A stretch of 64,000 nucleotides of DNA from Sporosarcina sp. ZBG7A. GTDB taxonomy: Bacteria > Bacillota > Bacilli > Bacillales_A > Planococcaceae. Made by a program: the position numbers and the translations under genes. Location of the stretch: contig NZ_JWIB01000015.1 in NCBI RefSeq assembly GCF_000813425.1, positions 124,001-188,000 of the forward strand. Reading direction: 5' to 3'. Shown piece by piece: positions 25,728-34,982 of the stretch. Within the stretch, counting starts at the first letter, position 1; every line of letters starts with the position of its first letter. Below the pieces are notes generated by a model. That model did not search any database. It saw nothing but the letters and a program-made list of their open reading frames with translations, and was not told the origin of the DNA.

Positions 25728-25798
25728 CTCATGTGTTTTTGAATATACTATTAGGGAAGAGTAAGATTAATAGTAGTATCAAATGGGGGGATGTTGAT

Positions 25799-26581
25799 GT
25801 GAAGAGTGTTACCCTATGGCAACGACTACAAATGCCGGTAGCTGCAACCGTTTGGCTAGCATCTGCTGTGGTGTTACTATGGTTGCAAAGTGATCAGAAT
25901 TCATTGTACGTAATGCTTGGTTTTGTTGGAGTAGCCGCCCTGTTTTTTATGGTGACTGACCGCATGGCTTTTTTCGCTTTTATATTATTAACGCTAACAA
26001 CAGTCTTCTATTTTTTGTACCGGGCATTTACAGAAGGATGGTCTCCAGGTGAGCAAGCGGCCGGCATTGGTACGCATTTTTTATTTTTACTGCATCTCTT
26101 TGCTCTTTACAGTATTGCAAAGTACGTGTATTCGTATCGGTCAGAAAATAGAGCCTTGAAAAATCGTCTCGAAGAGTTACAAGAATATATTTCTGAACAT
26201 GGCGTATTGACGAAAAGAGAATTCGAAAAGCAATCATCCTTAGTGTTGTCTACAATGGCGCGGCATGGGGAGCCCGGCTATTTCGTTCAAGTGGATTTAT
26301 CGGAAATTCGAAAAGTGGCACGCAAACAAGCACTGATTGCTTGCTCGTCAGTCATCTTCGGCACATTGCGGAAGCATTATGATCTTGTAGGGCATTTTGA
26401 TGACAAAACGATTGTTGTGTTATTGCAGAATATAAGTGATGAAGGATTCAAGATTGTCGAAGGACGGTTAAAAGAAGCAATGCAACGACAAATCGAAGAG
26501 GGTGCATTTGAGCAGATTAACTGGAACGTCCGTCAAATCGAAGGGGAGCATTCCATTGAAGAATTGTTGGTGATTCGATGA
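25799..26581 (+). CDS. Membrane protein with degenerate GGDEF domain (YdaK-like)
   Basis: 260 residues. Four membrane helices within residues 10-115, a short coiled segment (SENRALKNRLEELQEYISEHG), then a GGDEF fold from about 130. The cyclase signature is replaced by FDDKT (LVGHFDDKTIVVLLQN) and the inhibitory-site Arg of RxxD appears as Lys (KHYD), so it should not make c-di-GMP; it may still bind it as a receptor, as described for Bacillus YdaK. GTG 25799 follows GGGGGG by 8 bases. Overlaps the glycosyltransferase gene by 4 bases (ATGA). Confidence 0.75.
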   Translation: MKSVTLWQRLQMPVAATVWLASAVVLLWLQSDQNSLYVMLGFVGVAALFFMVTDRMAFFAFILLTLTTVFYFLYRAFTEGWSPGEQAAGIGTHFLFLLHLFALYSIAKYVYSYRSENRALKNRLEELQEYISEHGVLTKREFEKQSSLVLSTMARHGEPGYFVQVDLSEIRKVARKQALIACSSVIFGTLRKHYDLVGHFDDKTIVVLLQNISDEGFKIVEGRLKEAMQRQIEEGAFEQINWNVRQIEGEHSIEELLVIR

Positions 26582-27879
26582 ATAAGCGTCTCCTAATTCT
26601 GCTCAGCTTAGCTATCGTTTTTCTTATAGGTCTTGTCTTAGCGGCAATTTTAAATGTAAGAATCCTATTGTTTTTCACAACTGCTTTGTTTTTAACATTA
26701 TTAGGTTACTACTCACTATTGACACTAGCGGGACTATACAATCGATTAAAGAGGCAGGAGATTCCGGAACTGGAGTCATATCCTGGCGTTGATATCTTAA
26801 TTCCCGCGCATAACGAAGGAGTCGTTATCAAAGATACGATCGAAGCGATGACGGCACTTAATTATCCGGGAAATTTGCAAATATATGTGTTGAACGATAA
26901 TTCGTCAGATGAAACCGGAGACATTGCAGGAGATTTTGCAGCAACCTTCAAAAACGTCCACCATATTCAGGTGCCACCTGGAGAACCGCGTGGGAAATCG
27001 CGTGTGCTCAACCATGGATTGAGTATTTCCTCAAATAAATATTATTGCGTCTATGACGCGGATAATCAGCCTGATTCCGAAGCGCTCATTAAGCTAGTTG
27101 CGACGGCTGAGAAAAACAAGCAGTCTGCAGGCGCTGTTGGCTACGTGAGGACGATTAATGAACAAAAGAATTGGCTGACCCGTATGATTTCAATTGAGTT
27201 TCAAGTGTTTCAATTGCTCATGCAATCGGGGCGTTGGCAGTTGTTTAAAACGGGCTCTTTGACAGGAACGAATATGCTCGTTAAACGCAGTGTCATAGAA
27301 GAATTGGGTGGGTATGATCCATACGCCATCGCGGAGGACGCAGAACTGACACTGCGGATCACGAAGGCGGGATATTATTTACCGATTGTCCCTGATTCCA
27401 TCACGTGGGAGCAGGAGCCTGAAACGCTAGGAGTCTACTTAAAACAACGTACACGTTGGTTACAAGGGAACTTATACATTGTTGAAAAGACCTTAACGGA
27501 ACCAGGCTATTTCAAAGGGAAGTTACTCGTCCATTCGATTCACCAGTTACTTGTTTACGTAATCTTTTGGCTGTTCCTCATCATTTCGTATGTGTGGTTT
27601 GCCCTTGGAATCTTGGATATCTTCTATATCGAGTATACGTATCCATTGCTGTTCATCTGGTATCTAGCATACATTGTGTACACGACGCAACTGTTTGCCG
27701 CCCAAGCGACACAGCGAACATTTACGCCACTCAATGTGTTCATCAGCGTCATCATGTATTTCACGTATGCTCAGCTATTTTCGTATTTGTTCGTACGGAG
27801 CCTGATTTTGTATGTGAAAGCGAAAAAGAATCGTCAAGTGATTGGGTGGGATAAGACGCAACGTTTCAAATCGAAATGA
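26578..27879 (+). CDS. Family 2 glycosyltransferase, BcsA/YdaM-like
   Basis: 433 residues. Two N-terminal membrane helices, a GT-A catalytic domain (VDILIPAHNEGVVIKDTIEAM near residue 76, VYDADNQPD with the DxD near 158, AEDAELTLRI near 249, QRTRWLQGN with QxxRW near 292) and three C-terminal helices. Processive polysaccharide synthase type; with the upstream YdaK-like receptor it resembles the ydaKLMN exopolysaccharide locus, here reduced to two genes. Product polymer unknown. Confidence 0.87.
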   Translation: MNKRLLILLSLAIVFLIGLVLAAILNVRILLFFTTALFLTLLGYYSLLTLAGLYNRLKRQEIPELESYPGVDILIPAHNEGVVIKDTIEAMTALNYPGNLQIYVLNDNSSDETGDIAGDFAATFKNVHHIQVPPGEPRGKSRVLNHGLSISSNKYYCVYDADNQPDSEALIKLVATAEKNKQSAGAVGYVRTINEQKNWLTRMISIEFQVFQLLMQSGRWQLFKTGSLTGTNMLVKRSVIEELGGYDPYAIAEDAELTLRITKAGYYLPIVPDSITWEQEPETLGVYLKQRTRWLQGNLYIVEKTLTEPGYFKGKLLVHSIHQLLVYVIFWLFLIISYVWFALGILDIFYIEYTYPLLFIWYLAYIVYTTQLFAAQATQRTFTPLNVFISVIMYFTYAQLFSYLFVRSLILYVKAKKNRQVIGWDKTQRFKSK

Positions 27880-27892
27880 CAACCTACTTCAT

Positions 27893-27944
27893 AAAAAAGA
27901 GCAATTCCGCTTGCCTGTTAAGGGCGTTCGGAAAAGCTCTTTTT
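27893..27944. terminator. Bidirectional terminator between GT2 and EAL genes
   Basis: AAAAAGAGC (27894-27902) pairs with GCTCTTTTT, with inner TTCCG/CGGAA pairing. T-tracts on both strands serve the converging genes. Confidence 0.8.
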
Positions 27945-27951
27945 GTTAGGT

Positions 27952-29601
27952 TCATTTCAATAGAGTTTCTGCAGGCACAGGCGCGCCGATGTAATAGCCT
28001 TGGACCGCGTCGATTCCCATCGTTTTTAGCAAGTCGTATTGTGCTTTATGTTCGACTCCCTCGGCGATTGTATATAGACCCATCGACTTACTGAATTGGA
28101 TCATCCCTTCAACAAGTTGCTGCGTTTTCGGATGCGTCAACAGGCTGTTCATGTAAACTTTGTCAATTTTCACTTTTGAAATCGGCAAATGTTGCATATA
28201 GCGGAATGACGCATAGCCTGTACCAAAGTCATCGAGGATGAATTCAACACCAGCATCTTGTAATTCTTTCATCTGCTGAATGATGGATTGCTCTTCTTCA
28301 GCTTGGAACGCGAACTTCTCCGTGATTTCCAACTCAAGCTGATTGGGACGACAAGACGTTTCTTGCAGGATACTGAGAATGTTGTCTTTCATCGGGTTGT
28401 TGGAAAACTCACGAACGGATGTGTTAACTGAGACGTGGGGGTTACCTTCCTTCTCTTCCAACTTTACAGCTAATTGTGCTGCTTCGGTTAGTACATACGC
28501 ACCGATATTGGCAATTAGCCCATTTGCTTCTGCAATTGGAATAAGCTCATCGGGTGTTACAGTGCCAAGCTCGTCGTCTTCCCATCGTACAAGTGCTTCG
28601 TAGACCGAGATTTTCTCTGAAGCAATGTCATATTGCGGCTGATAGACGACTTGCAACGCGTTATGGTCAAGTGCGGTTAACAATTTACGATTAATGAGAG
28701 AACGGCGGTCAAGCACCTTGTGAGAGGAAGCGGACAAAGAAACAATTTTACCGCCGCCTTGCTGCCGGACTTCCTCCAACGTCATTGCGGATGCTTCGAT
28801 CAAATTCACAAAGCTTTTTTGGTCTTCTGGGTAGCGTGCGATCCCGCCGCTTATCGAAAGTGGCAAGGCTTCGTTGCCCACATAGATAGGCTGTTGCTCG
28901 AGGAACTCCAAGAATCCTTGGACGTACCAGTCGCCAAAAGGTGTTAGTATAACAAATTGACTACCGCCGACACGTGCAATGGGGTTATCTTGGAAGTAAC
29001 GTTTTAGACGGTTTGCAAAGGCTTGGGTGAGCTCTGTTTCAGCTGTTCCCGCCTGAAGTTCTTTAAGTGTGTAATAATGATCGATGGACAAATAGACAAA
29101 CGAGAAACTTTTTTCTTCTTTGATCATTTCATTCACAAGGACTTCTAACTTATGGCGACTCATTAAGCCAGTTTCTACATCGATGAATGCAATCTGTTCG
29201 AGACGCTCTTTCAAATGTACTTCTTCGGTAATATCCAGTTCAAGGAACATAGTGCTTTCTAGCATACCATCCTCTGTCATGGAAGGGACGGCGAGTAAAT
29301 TCGTATAGTACGTTTCACCCGAGCGTTTCAGCTTTTGAGCAGTCCCAAACCAGGTTTTACCTTCTTTGAGCTGTTCCCAAATCATATGGATAGCATCTTG
29401 TGCTTGCTCGGATTCATCAAACATTTGCCAAATGGTTTTACCTAAAATTCGTTTAGGCGTCCAGTTGCTCACGTTCAGAAAATTTTTATTTACCGAAATT
29501 ACGAGACCTTCAGCATCAGTTCGGGTTACCATATAGTAATGATCGAGACTGCGACGGATATCGGGTAAGCCTAGATCATTCTGTTCTCGTGAGATGGTCA
29601 T
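27952..29601 (-). CDS. PAS-GGDEF(degenerate)-EAL c-di-GMP phosphodiesterase
   Basis: 549 residues. PAS domain about 20-125 (NVSNWTPKRILGKTIWQM, FLELDITEEVHLKERL). GGDEF domain 135-285 with the signature altered to GGSQF, so a cyclase is unlikely. EAL domain 295-545 keeps the catalytic set: YEALVRW, the Asn in VNTSVREFS, LELEITE, LDDFGTGYASF, KIDKVYM, IAEGVE, QGYYIGAP. Predicted to hydrolyse c-di-GMP and so oppose the YdaK/YdaM-like pair it faces. ATG 29601 has GGGGAA 6 bases upstream. No signal peptide or membrane helix. Confidence 0.9.
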   Translation of the reverse strand: MTISREQNDLGLPDIRRSLDHYYMVTRTDAEGLVISVNKNFLNVSNWTPKRILGKTIWQMFDESEQAQDAIHMIWEQLKEGKTWFGTAQKLKRSGETYYTNLLAVPSMTEDGMLESTMFLELDITEEVHLKERLEQIAFIDVETGLMSRHKLEVLVNEMIKEEKSFSFVYLSIDHYYTLKELQAGTAETELTQAFANRLKRYFQDNPIARVGGSQFVILTPFGDWYVQGFLEFLEQQPIYVGNEALPLSISGGIARYPEDQKSFVNLIEASAMTLEEVRQQGGGKIVSLSASSHKVLDRRSLINRKLLTALDHNALQVVYQPQYDIASEKISVYEALVRWEDDELGTVTPDELIPIAEANGLIANIGAYVLTEAAQLAVKLEEKEGNPHVSVNTSVREFSNNPMKDNILSILQETSCRPNQLELEITEKFAFQAEEEQSIIQQMKELQDAGVEFILDDFGTGYASFRYMQHLPISKVKIDKVYMNSLLTHPKTQQLVEGMIQFSKSMGLYTIAEGVEHKAQYDLLKTMGIDAVQGYYIGAPVPAETLLK

Positions 29602-29729
29602 GCCGCGTTCCCCTTTCAACTAGTTCATAAGACTAGTATATAGGAAAACTAAGAACTTTTCACCTATAAATGAAAATAAAAATAGAGTAATTTGATATAG
29701 GTAGACTTTATAGAAATGAAGGTGGATTA

Positions 29730-30629
29730 ATGGAACGGATAAAAGGACTAGCGATGATTATTATCGGAGCATCATTATGGGGACTATCAGGTCCGATGAT
29801 GGAATGGACGCTTGAGCATAGTAAGATGTCCGTTTCTTTTTTGCTGACAGTTCGACTACTCATAGCGGGATTGTTGCTACTTACTTATTTGAAAATCAAA
29901 GGAAAACAAGTGACACGACCTTGGCGCCAAAAAGTATGGGCACGCCAAATGCTAATATTCGGAGTTGTAGGTATGCTCGGTGTCCAGTTTTCATTCACCT
30001 CAGCAATCGCACAGAGTAATGCAGTCATTGCAACACTCTTCCAATTCCTATCGCCAATCTACGTCATCCTATTCGTTTCGATACGGCAGCGATTCGTCCC
30101 GCCTGTAGCGCAAATCATCGGCATGTTTGTCACATTAGGTGGCCTATTCCTCTTGCTGACAAATGGCTCGTTATCCGGGTTCAGTTTAAGTCCGAGTGCT
30201 GTATTCTGGGGAGTTGCAGTAGGATTCGCATTTACATTCTATACGCTTTATCCAGTTCGTCTCATGCAGGAATGGGGCGTCTTGCTATCAATCGGTTGGG
30301 CGATGGTTATCGGAGGAGCCGCATTGCTGATTACGAACCCTGTCATGATGATTCGGGATTTCCAATATTTGTTTGACTGGAAAATTGCAATGATGTTGCT
30401 TGGAATCATCGTCGTGGGTACGGTAGCTTTCTTGCTGTTCCTCGCTAGCATGAAGTTCATATCCCCGATTGAAACAAGTATTCTCTCAAGTTTCGAACCG
30501 CTGACGGCGATGATCGTATCAGTTATCTGGCTCGGTGCCGTTCTTGGCGTTTGGCAACTTACGGGTGCTGTCGTGATGCTGCTTGGAGTTACAGGAATCT
30601 CCATTGCCGGAGGACGAGTGAAAACGTAA
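29730..30629 (+). CDS. EamA/DMT-family transporter
   Basis: 299 residues, ten predicted helices in two EamA repeats (GASLWGLSGPMMEW near residue 13; MKFISPIETSILSSFEPLTAMIVSVIWLG near 244). Exports small metabolites; substrate unknown. AAGGTGGA precedes the ATG. Stands alone between terminators. Confidence 0.85.
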   Translation: MERIKGLAMIIIGASLWGLSGPMMEWTLEHSKMSVSFLLTVRLLIAGLLLLTYLKIKGKQVTRPWRQKVWARQMLIFGVVGMLGVQFSFTSAIAQSNAVIATLFQFLSPIYVILFVSIRQRFVPPVAQIIGMFVTLGGLFLLLTNGSLSGFSLSPSAVFWGVAVGFAFTFYTLYPVRLMQEWGVLLSIGWAMVIGGAALLITNPVMMIRDFQYLFDWKIAMMLLGIIVVGTVAFLLFLASMKFISPIETSILSSFEPLTAMIVSVIWLGAVLGVWQLTGAVVMLLGVTGISIAGGRVKT

Positions 30630-30636
30630 TCTATTT

Positions 30637-30666
30637 GAACGCTCTCTTTTGAGAGTGTTTTTTTAA
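30637..30666 (+). terminator. Terminator of the EamA gene
   Basis: AACGCTCTC, TTTT loop, GAGAGTGTT with T-tract; one G-U pair. Confidence 0.85.
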
Positions 30667-30797
30667 TCTATTCTTTAAAAATCAGCAGGATTTATGTGGT
30701 TCAGATAATTCTGTTCAATCGCTATACAGTCATTCAGGAATATGGCATACTAAGAATAATTAACTAATTCGATAAACGAAACAGTTCAGGAAGGACA

Positions 30798-32576
30798 ATG
30801 CCGATGAAAACAGTATTTTCCTATGCAAAGCCATATAAATGGCCGATAGTGATTGCACTTATTTTAATGTTAATCGAGTTAAGTGTGGAGCTTATTCAGC
30901 CGCTCCTTATAGCAAAAATAATTGACGACGGGATTACAGTTGGTGATCGAGAGACAATTATTCTTTACGGAAGTATCATGATGGGACTCGCGCTTCTTGC
31001 GTTAGTATCAGGTGTCACAAACTCGTTCTTCGCTGCCCACGCGGCGCAAGGTTTTGGATACGATTTGAGACAGGCGCTATTTAAACAAATTCAGGCATTC
31101 TCCATGTCGACATTTTTACGTTTTCCGACGTCCTCACTCATTACACGTCTGACAAGTGACGTCACGATGGCGCAAAACATTTTGTTCATGGGTCTCAGGA
31201 TTTTGCTACGGGCGCCGCTCGTCGTAATTGGTAGTTTAGTGATGGCGATGCTCGTTAACGTGAAGCTCGCTTCGTTTTTGTTGATAGGAATTCCTTTTCT
31301 ATGCGTCTTTTTGTTTGTTATGGCTCGAAAAGGAGTTGGCTACTTTTCTGATGTTCAGCGTCGCTTGGATCGAGTGAATCGAGTCATTCAGGAAAATCTT
31401 CAAGCTGTCCGTCTGATTAAAGCGTATTTACGCGGTGTGTATGAAGGTAGCCGTTTCTCGAAGGTCGCAGATTTATTAAGAAAAGATACGGTGAAAGCGT
31501 TTCGGATGATGGAACTCATTATGCCGATTTTATTACTCATCATGAATGGTAGTTTAATGCTCGTTTTATGGTTCGGAGTCGGAGTCGTTCGTGCAGGTGA
31601 TGCCCAAGTCGGTGAAATCGTTGCAATTGTGAACTACGCATTCCGTATTACAGGAGGATTCTCGATGTTTTCATTCCTCATTGTTGCGTTCTCAAGAGCT
31701 CAATCGTCTTCAGTACGGATGGAAGAAGTGTTGCTTGCAGATGACGATCGTGAAATCATCATTCCTGGAAATTCAGAAAGTGAAGAAGAAAGCCGTGGAG
31801 CCTTGGCCTTTAATAATGTTACTTTCCATTATCCTGGTCATCCGGAACAAGTGCTATCGAACGTTTCCTTCACTATTAATCCAGGAGAGAAAATTGCCGT
31901 CATGGGAGCGACTGGGTCTGGGAAGTCGACGATGTTGAACTTAATCCCACGCATTTTCACCGCAACTTCTGGTGAAATTCTACTCGATGGTAAGAATATT
32001 GAAGATTGGCCGCTAGAAGAGCTCCGCAATGCAATCGGCCTCGTGCCGCAGCAGTCGGTCCTCTTTACAGGAACAATTCGAGAAAACTTAGCGTGGGGCG
32101 ACCCGGAAGCACGGGCAGACGAATTAGAAGCTGCAGCTGAAAAGGCTCAAATCCATGCTTCGATTCAGCGTTTCCCAGCAAACTACGAGACGCGCGTCGG
32201 GCAAAAAGGTGTCAACTTATCGGGTGGTCAAAAACAGCGCTTATCCATTGCGCGGGCGCTTGTCCGAAAGCCCGCGATTTTGCTGCTAGACGACAGTACG
32301 AGTGCGCTCGATGTGAAAACGGAGAATGCCCTATGGGAAGCGTTGGAAGGCGAACGTGCCACGATGATTGTCATCACGCAAAAAATTCATACTGCTCAAG
32401 GCGCCGATCGCATTCTTTTGCTGGATGAAGGAAAAGTGGCGGCGTACGGTACGCACGATCAGCTCATGAATCAGTCGACATTGTATCGGAAAATAGCTGA
32501 ATCCCAGTTGGATGAGGAGGTGGTGGACGATGGTGAACAACGTGAGGAAGCCCTTCGGTTACGAACCGATCATTAA
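30798..32576 (+). CDS. ABC exporter half-transporter with degenerate catalytic site
   Basis: 592 residues: six-helix ABC exporter membrane domain (1-320) plus ATPase domain. Walker A GATGSGKST near 372, Q-loop GLVPQQS, signature LSGGQKQRLSIARAL near 474. Walker B reads LLLDDSTSALD with Asp in place of the catalytic Glu, and the switch position reads VITQKIH with Gln in place of His, so this subunit should form a non-hydrolysing site. Partner of the next gene, which it overlaps by 47 bases. Resembles heterodimeric exporters YfiBC, BmrCD and YknUV; I cannot tell which. Confidence 0.92.
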   Translation: MPMKTVFSYAKPYKWPIVIALILMLIELSVELIQPLLIAKIIDDGITVGDRETIILYGSIMMGLALLALVSGVTNSFFAAHAAQGFGYDLRQALFKQIQAFSMSTFLRFPTSSLITRLTSDVTMAQNILFMGLRILLRAPLVVIGSLVMAMLVNVKLASFLLIGIPFLCVFLFVMARKGVGYFSDVQRRLDRVNRVIQENLQAVRLIKAYLRGVYEGSRFSKVADLLRKDTVKAFRMMELIMPILLLIMNGSLMLVLWFGVGVVRAGDAQVGEIVAIVNYAFRITGGFSMFSFLIVAFSRAQSSSVRMEEVLLADDDREIIIPGNSESEEESRGALAFNNVTFHYPGHPEQVLSNVSFTINPGEKIAVMGATGSGKSTMLNLIPRIFTATSGEILLDGKNIEDWPLEELRNAIGLVPQQSVLFTGTIRENLAWGDPEARADELEAAAEKAQIHASIQRFPANYETRVGQKGVNLSGGQKQRLSIARALVRKPAILLLDDSTSALDVKTENALWEALEGERATMIVITQKIHTAQGADRILLLDEGKVAAYGTHDQLMNQSTLYRKIAESQLDEEVVDDGEQREEALRLRTDH

Positions 32577-34359
32577 GCGGGAAGATTTGAAAAAAGGTAC
32601 GAAGCGTAAGAAAGAAGAAGTGGGTGACTGGAAGCAGGCATTGCTCAACGTGTGGCGTCTCGTAGATGAACAACGTGGGCTACTCATAACAGTGTTAGTC
32701 CTAGTGTTTGCCAGCTCCGGACTCACGCTACTTGGTCCTTTTCTAATCGGGCAGACCATTGATAATTTCATCATTCCGATGAAAACTGATGGACTTGCGA
32801 TGCAAATTGGCTTGTTGCTATCAATTTACGCGGGGACGTCACTGACGATGTACTTCCAGAACTTCTGGATGGTCGGCATTGCTCAAAATACGGTCTATAA
32901 GTTAAGAGCGGGCTTATTTAATCATTTGCAGAAATTGCCTGTTTCCTTTTTTGATAAGCGTCAGCACGGTGAGCTCATGAGCCGAATGACGAACGACATT
33001 GAAAATATTAGCCAGACGTTGAATTCATCGTTCATCCAAGTATTTTCGAGTATATTAACGCTTGGTGGAACTCTTGCGGTCATGCTCTACCTTAGTCCAC
33101 TTCTTACTTTACTAACGATGACGATCGTTCCAGTCATGTTTATCGCGATGCGATGGATCACTCGTCGTACTGGAATTCTTTTTAAGGAACAGCAACGCGC
33201 AATCGGTGAGTTGAACGGAATGATTGAAGAAACGATGTCCGGACAGCGAATTGTAAAAGCTTTCTCTCAAGAAGAACGGATGAAGGAAGAGTTTGCTGCG
33301 AAAAGTGATCGATTGAAACGAACTGGGTTTTGGGCATTGACGTATTCAGGTTTCATCCCGAAAGTGATGAATATGTTGAACAATGCGGCGTTTGCTATTG
33401 TAGCGGGAGTTGGAGGATTGCTGGCGTTACGGGGTGACGGGATAGTGACAATCGGTACAATAGTTATATTCGCAGAGTATGCACGTCAATTCACGCGTCC
33501 GTTGAACGATTTAGCCAACCAATTCAATACGGTCCTATCCGCGATTGCAGGTGCTGAACGAGTATTTTCAATTATGGGGGAAGATGTGGAACGGGACGCA
33601 GCAGAGTTGAATGGAGATATCCAGCTTAGAGGGAATGTCGAATTTCGCAACGTAACCTTTGGCTATGCACCCGAAACGGATGGTTACACGGTGGAGGATG
33701 TCTCGTTGTGCGTGAAAGCGGGAGAGACCGCTGCGCTCCTTGGTGCGACAGGTGCTGGGAAAACGACGCTTGTTCAATTGATTGCCCGATTCTACGAAGT
33801 GGATAAGGGAACGATTTTGATAGATGGCATTCCGATTGACGAGCTTCCACGCGCAACATTACGCAATCAAACGGCATTTGTTTTGCAGGATCCGTTCTTG
33901 TTTGAGTCGTCGGTGAGAGAAAACATTCGATATGGGAAACTCGATGCAACAGATGAAGAGATTGAAGAAGCAGCGAAAAAAGCGAACGCTCATGAATTTA
34001 TTAGCCGTCTGGAAGAAGGGTACGATACGTTGCTCTCAGCGGATGGGAGCGAAATTTCGCAAGGGCAGAAGCAATTGCTGTCCATTGCGCGTGCATTTGT
34101 GGCGGATCCAGTATTGTTGTTGCTGGACGAAGCAACGAGCAGTATTGACACGGTCACAGAACTAGAAATTCAAGCTGCACTTGAAAAGCTCATGGAAGGT
34201 CGTACGAGTTTCGTCATTGCCCACCGCCTCAATACGGTGAAAAAGGCCGATATCATTTATGTAATGGATCAAGGTAAGCTGATCGAGTCTGGTAGCCAAT
34301 CAGAGTTGATTGGTCAAAAGGGCTTGTATTATACGATGTTGCAACAATCTAAGCTATAA
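32530..34359 (+). CDS. ABC exporter half-transporter, catalytically competent partner
   Basis: 609 residues. A Lys/Glu-rich N-terminal 30 residues, a six-helix membrane domain, then an ATPase with Walker A GATGAGKTT near 409, LLLLDEATSSID with the catalytic Glu near 534, and VIAHRLNT with the switch His. The signature is ISQGQKQLLSIARAF instead of LSGGQ. Complementary to the upstream subunit, so together they give one consensus and one degenerate ATP site, the pattern of heterodimeric drug or lipid exporters. ATG 32530 is preceded by GGAGGTGG. Confidence 0.92.
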   Translation: MVNNVRKPFGYEPIIKREDLKKGTKRKKEEVGDWKQALLNVWRLVDEQRGLLITVLVLVFASSGLTLLGPFLIGQTIDNFIIPMKTDGLAMQIGLLLSIYAGTSLTMYFQNFWMVGIAQNTVYKLRAGLFNHLQKLPVSFFDKRQHGELMSRMTNDIENISQTLNSSFIQVFSSILTLGGTLAVMLYLSPLLTLLTMTIVPVMFIAMRWITRRTGILFKEQQRAIGELNGMIEETMSGQRIVKAFSQEERMKEEFAAKSDRLKRTGFWALTYSGFIPKVMNMLNNAAFAIVAGVGGLLALRGDGIVTIGTIVIFAEYARQFTRPLNDLANQFNTVLSAIAGAERVFSIMGEDVERDAAELNGDIQLRGNVEFRNVTFGYAPETDGYTVEDVSLCVKAGETAALLGATGAGKTTLVQLIARFYEVDKGTILIDGIPIDELPRATLRNQTAFVLQDPFLFESSVRENIRYGKLDATDEEIEEAAKKANAHEFISRLEEGYDTLLSADGSEISQGQKQLLSIARAFVADPVLLLLDEATSSIDTVTELEIQAALEKLMEGRTSFVIAHRLNTVKKADIIYVMDQGKLIESGSQSELIGQKGLYYTMLQQSKL

Positions 34360-34365
34360 CACCGA

Positions 34366-34396
34366 GGCGCTCCCCAATTAGCGGGAGCGTTTTTTC
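34366..34396 (+). terminator. Terminator of the ABC exporter operon
   Basis: CGCTCCC (34368-34374) and GGGAGCG (34383-34389), then T6. Confidence 0.88.
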
Positions 34397-34459
34397 TTGT
34401 GGAATGTGCTCTGAAGGGAGGAATGCTCTCAATTGGTACTGATCCTGCCCGTTAAGAGG

Positions 34460-34774
34460 AACCTCGCCCGTTTCCCTGGAGAACCCGATCGTTCCGCGTC
34501 TGAACCCGCCCGTTTCCTGGGAGAACCCGATCGTTCTGCGTCTGAACCCGCCCGATTACCTGGAGAACCCGATCGTTCTGCGTCCGAACCCGCCCGTTTC
34601 CCCAGAGAACCCGATCGTTCTGCGTCCGAACCCGCCCGTTTCCCTGGAGAACCCGATCGTTGCGCGTCCGAACCCGCCCGTTTCCCTGGAGAACCCGATC
34701 GTTCTGCGTCCGAACCCGCCCGTTTCCCGGGAGAACCCGATCGTTCCGCATCCGAACCCGCTCATTTCCGCGGC
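34460..34774 (+). repeat. Family C 21-bp alternating repeat array, 15 units
   Basis: Fifteen units at exactly 21-bp spacing. Two subtypes alternate strictly: GAACCCGCCCGTTTCCCTGG-A and GAACCCGATCGTTCTGCGTC-C, giving a 42-bp higher period. Because 21 is a multiple of 3 the array leaves frames open on both strands (a Pro/Glu/Arg-rich 14-residue period), which I take as artefacts: no ribosome site, no homology, and open on both strands alike. Much richer in G+C than the neighbours. Between converging genes. Confidence 0.93.
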
Positions 34775-34943
34775 AACCAACCTTCTTTAGTCCGGATCTA
34801 AGCTCGCGACCAATCCATCTCCTCCTAATTCAAAACCAAGCCTGATTGGTGTGCTCCGCTCCGCTGCGCATTTAGGGAAGGGAAGTGGGCATTACCACTC
34901 CAACTCGTCCAATAAACTGGATCCTTACCCCGAACTTGCTAAA

Positions 34944-34972
34944 ACAAAAAAACCACCAAATCGGTGGTTTTC
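34944..34972 (-). terminator. Terminator of the YusW-like gene
   Basis: AAACCACC (34950-34957) and GGTGGTTT (34963-34970); T7 on the minus strand. Confidence 0.85.
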
Positions 34973-34982
34973 AATCAACTAT

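Noticed and set aside
34433..34801. Repeat protein of 122 residues
   Set aside because: Frames are open on both strands because the DNA period is 21; no ribosome site, and the composition follows the DNA repeat.
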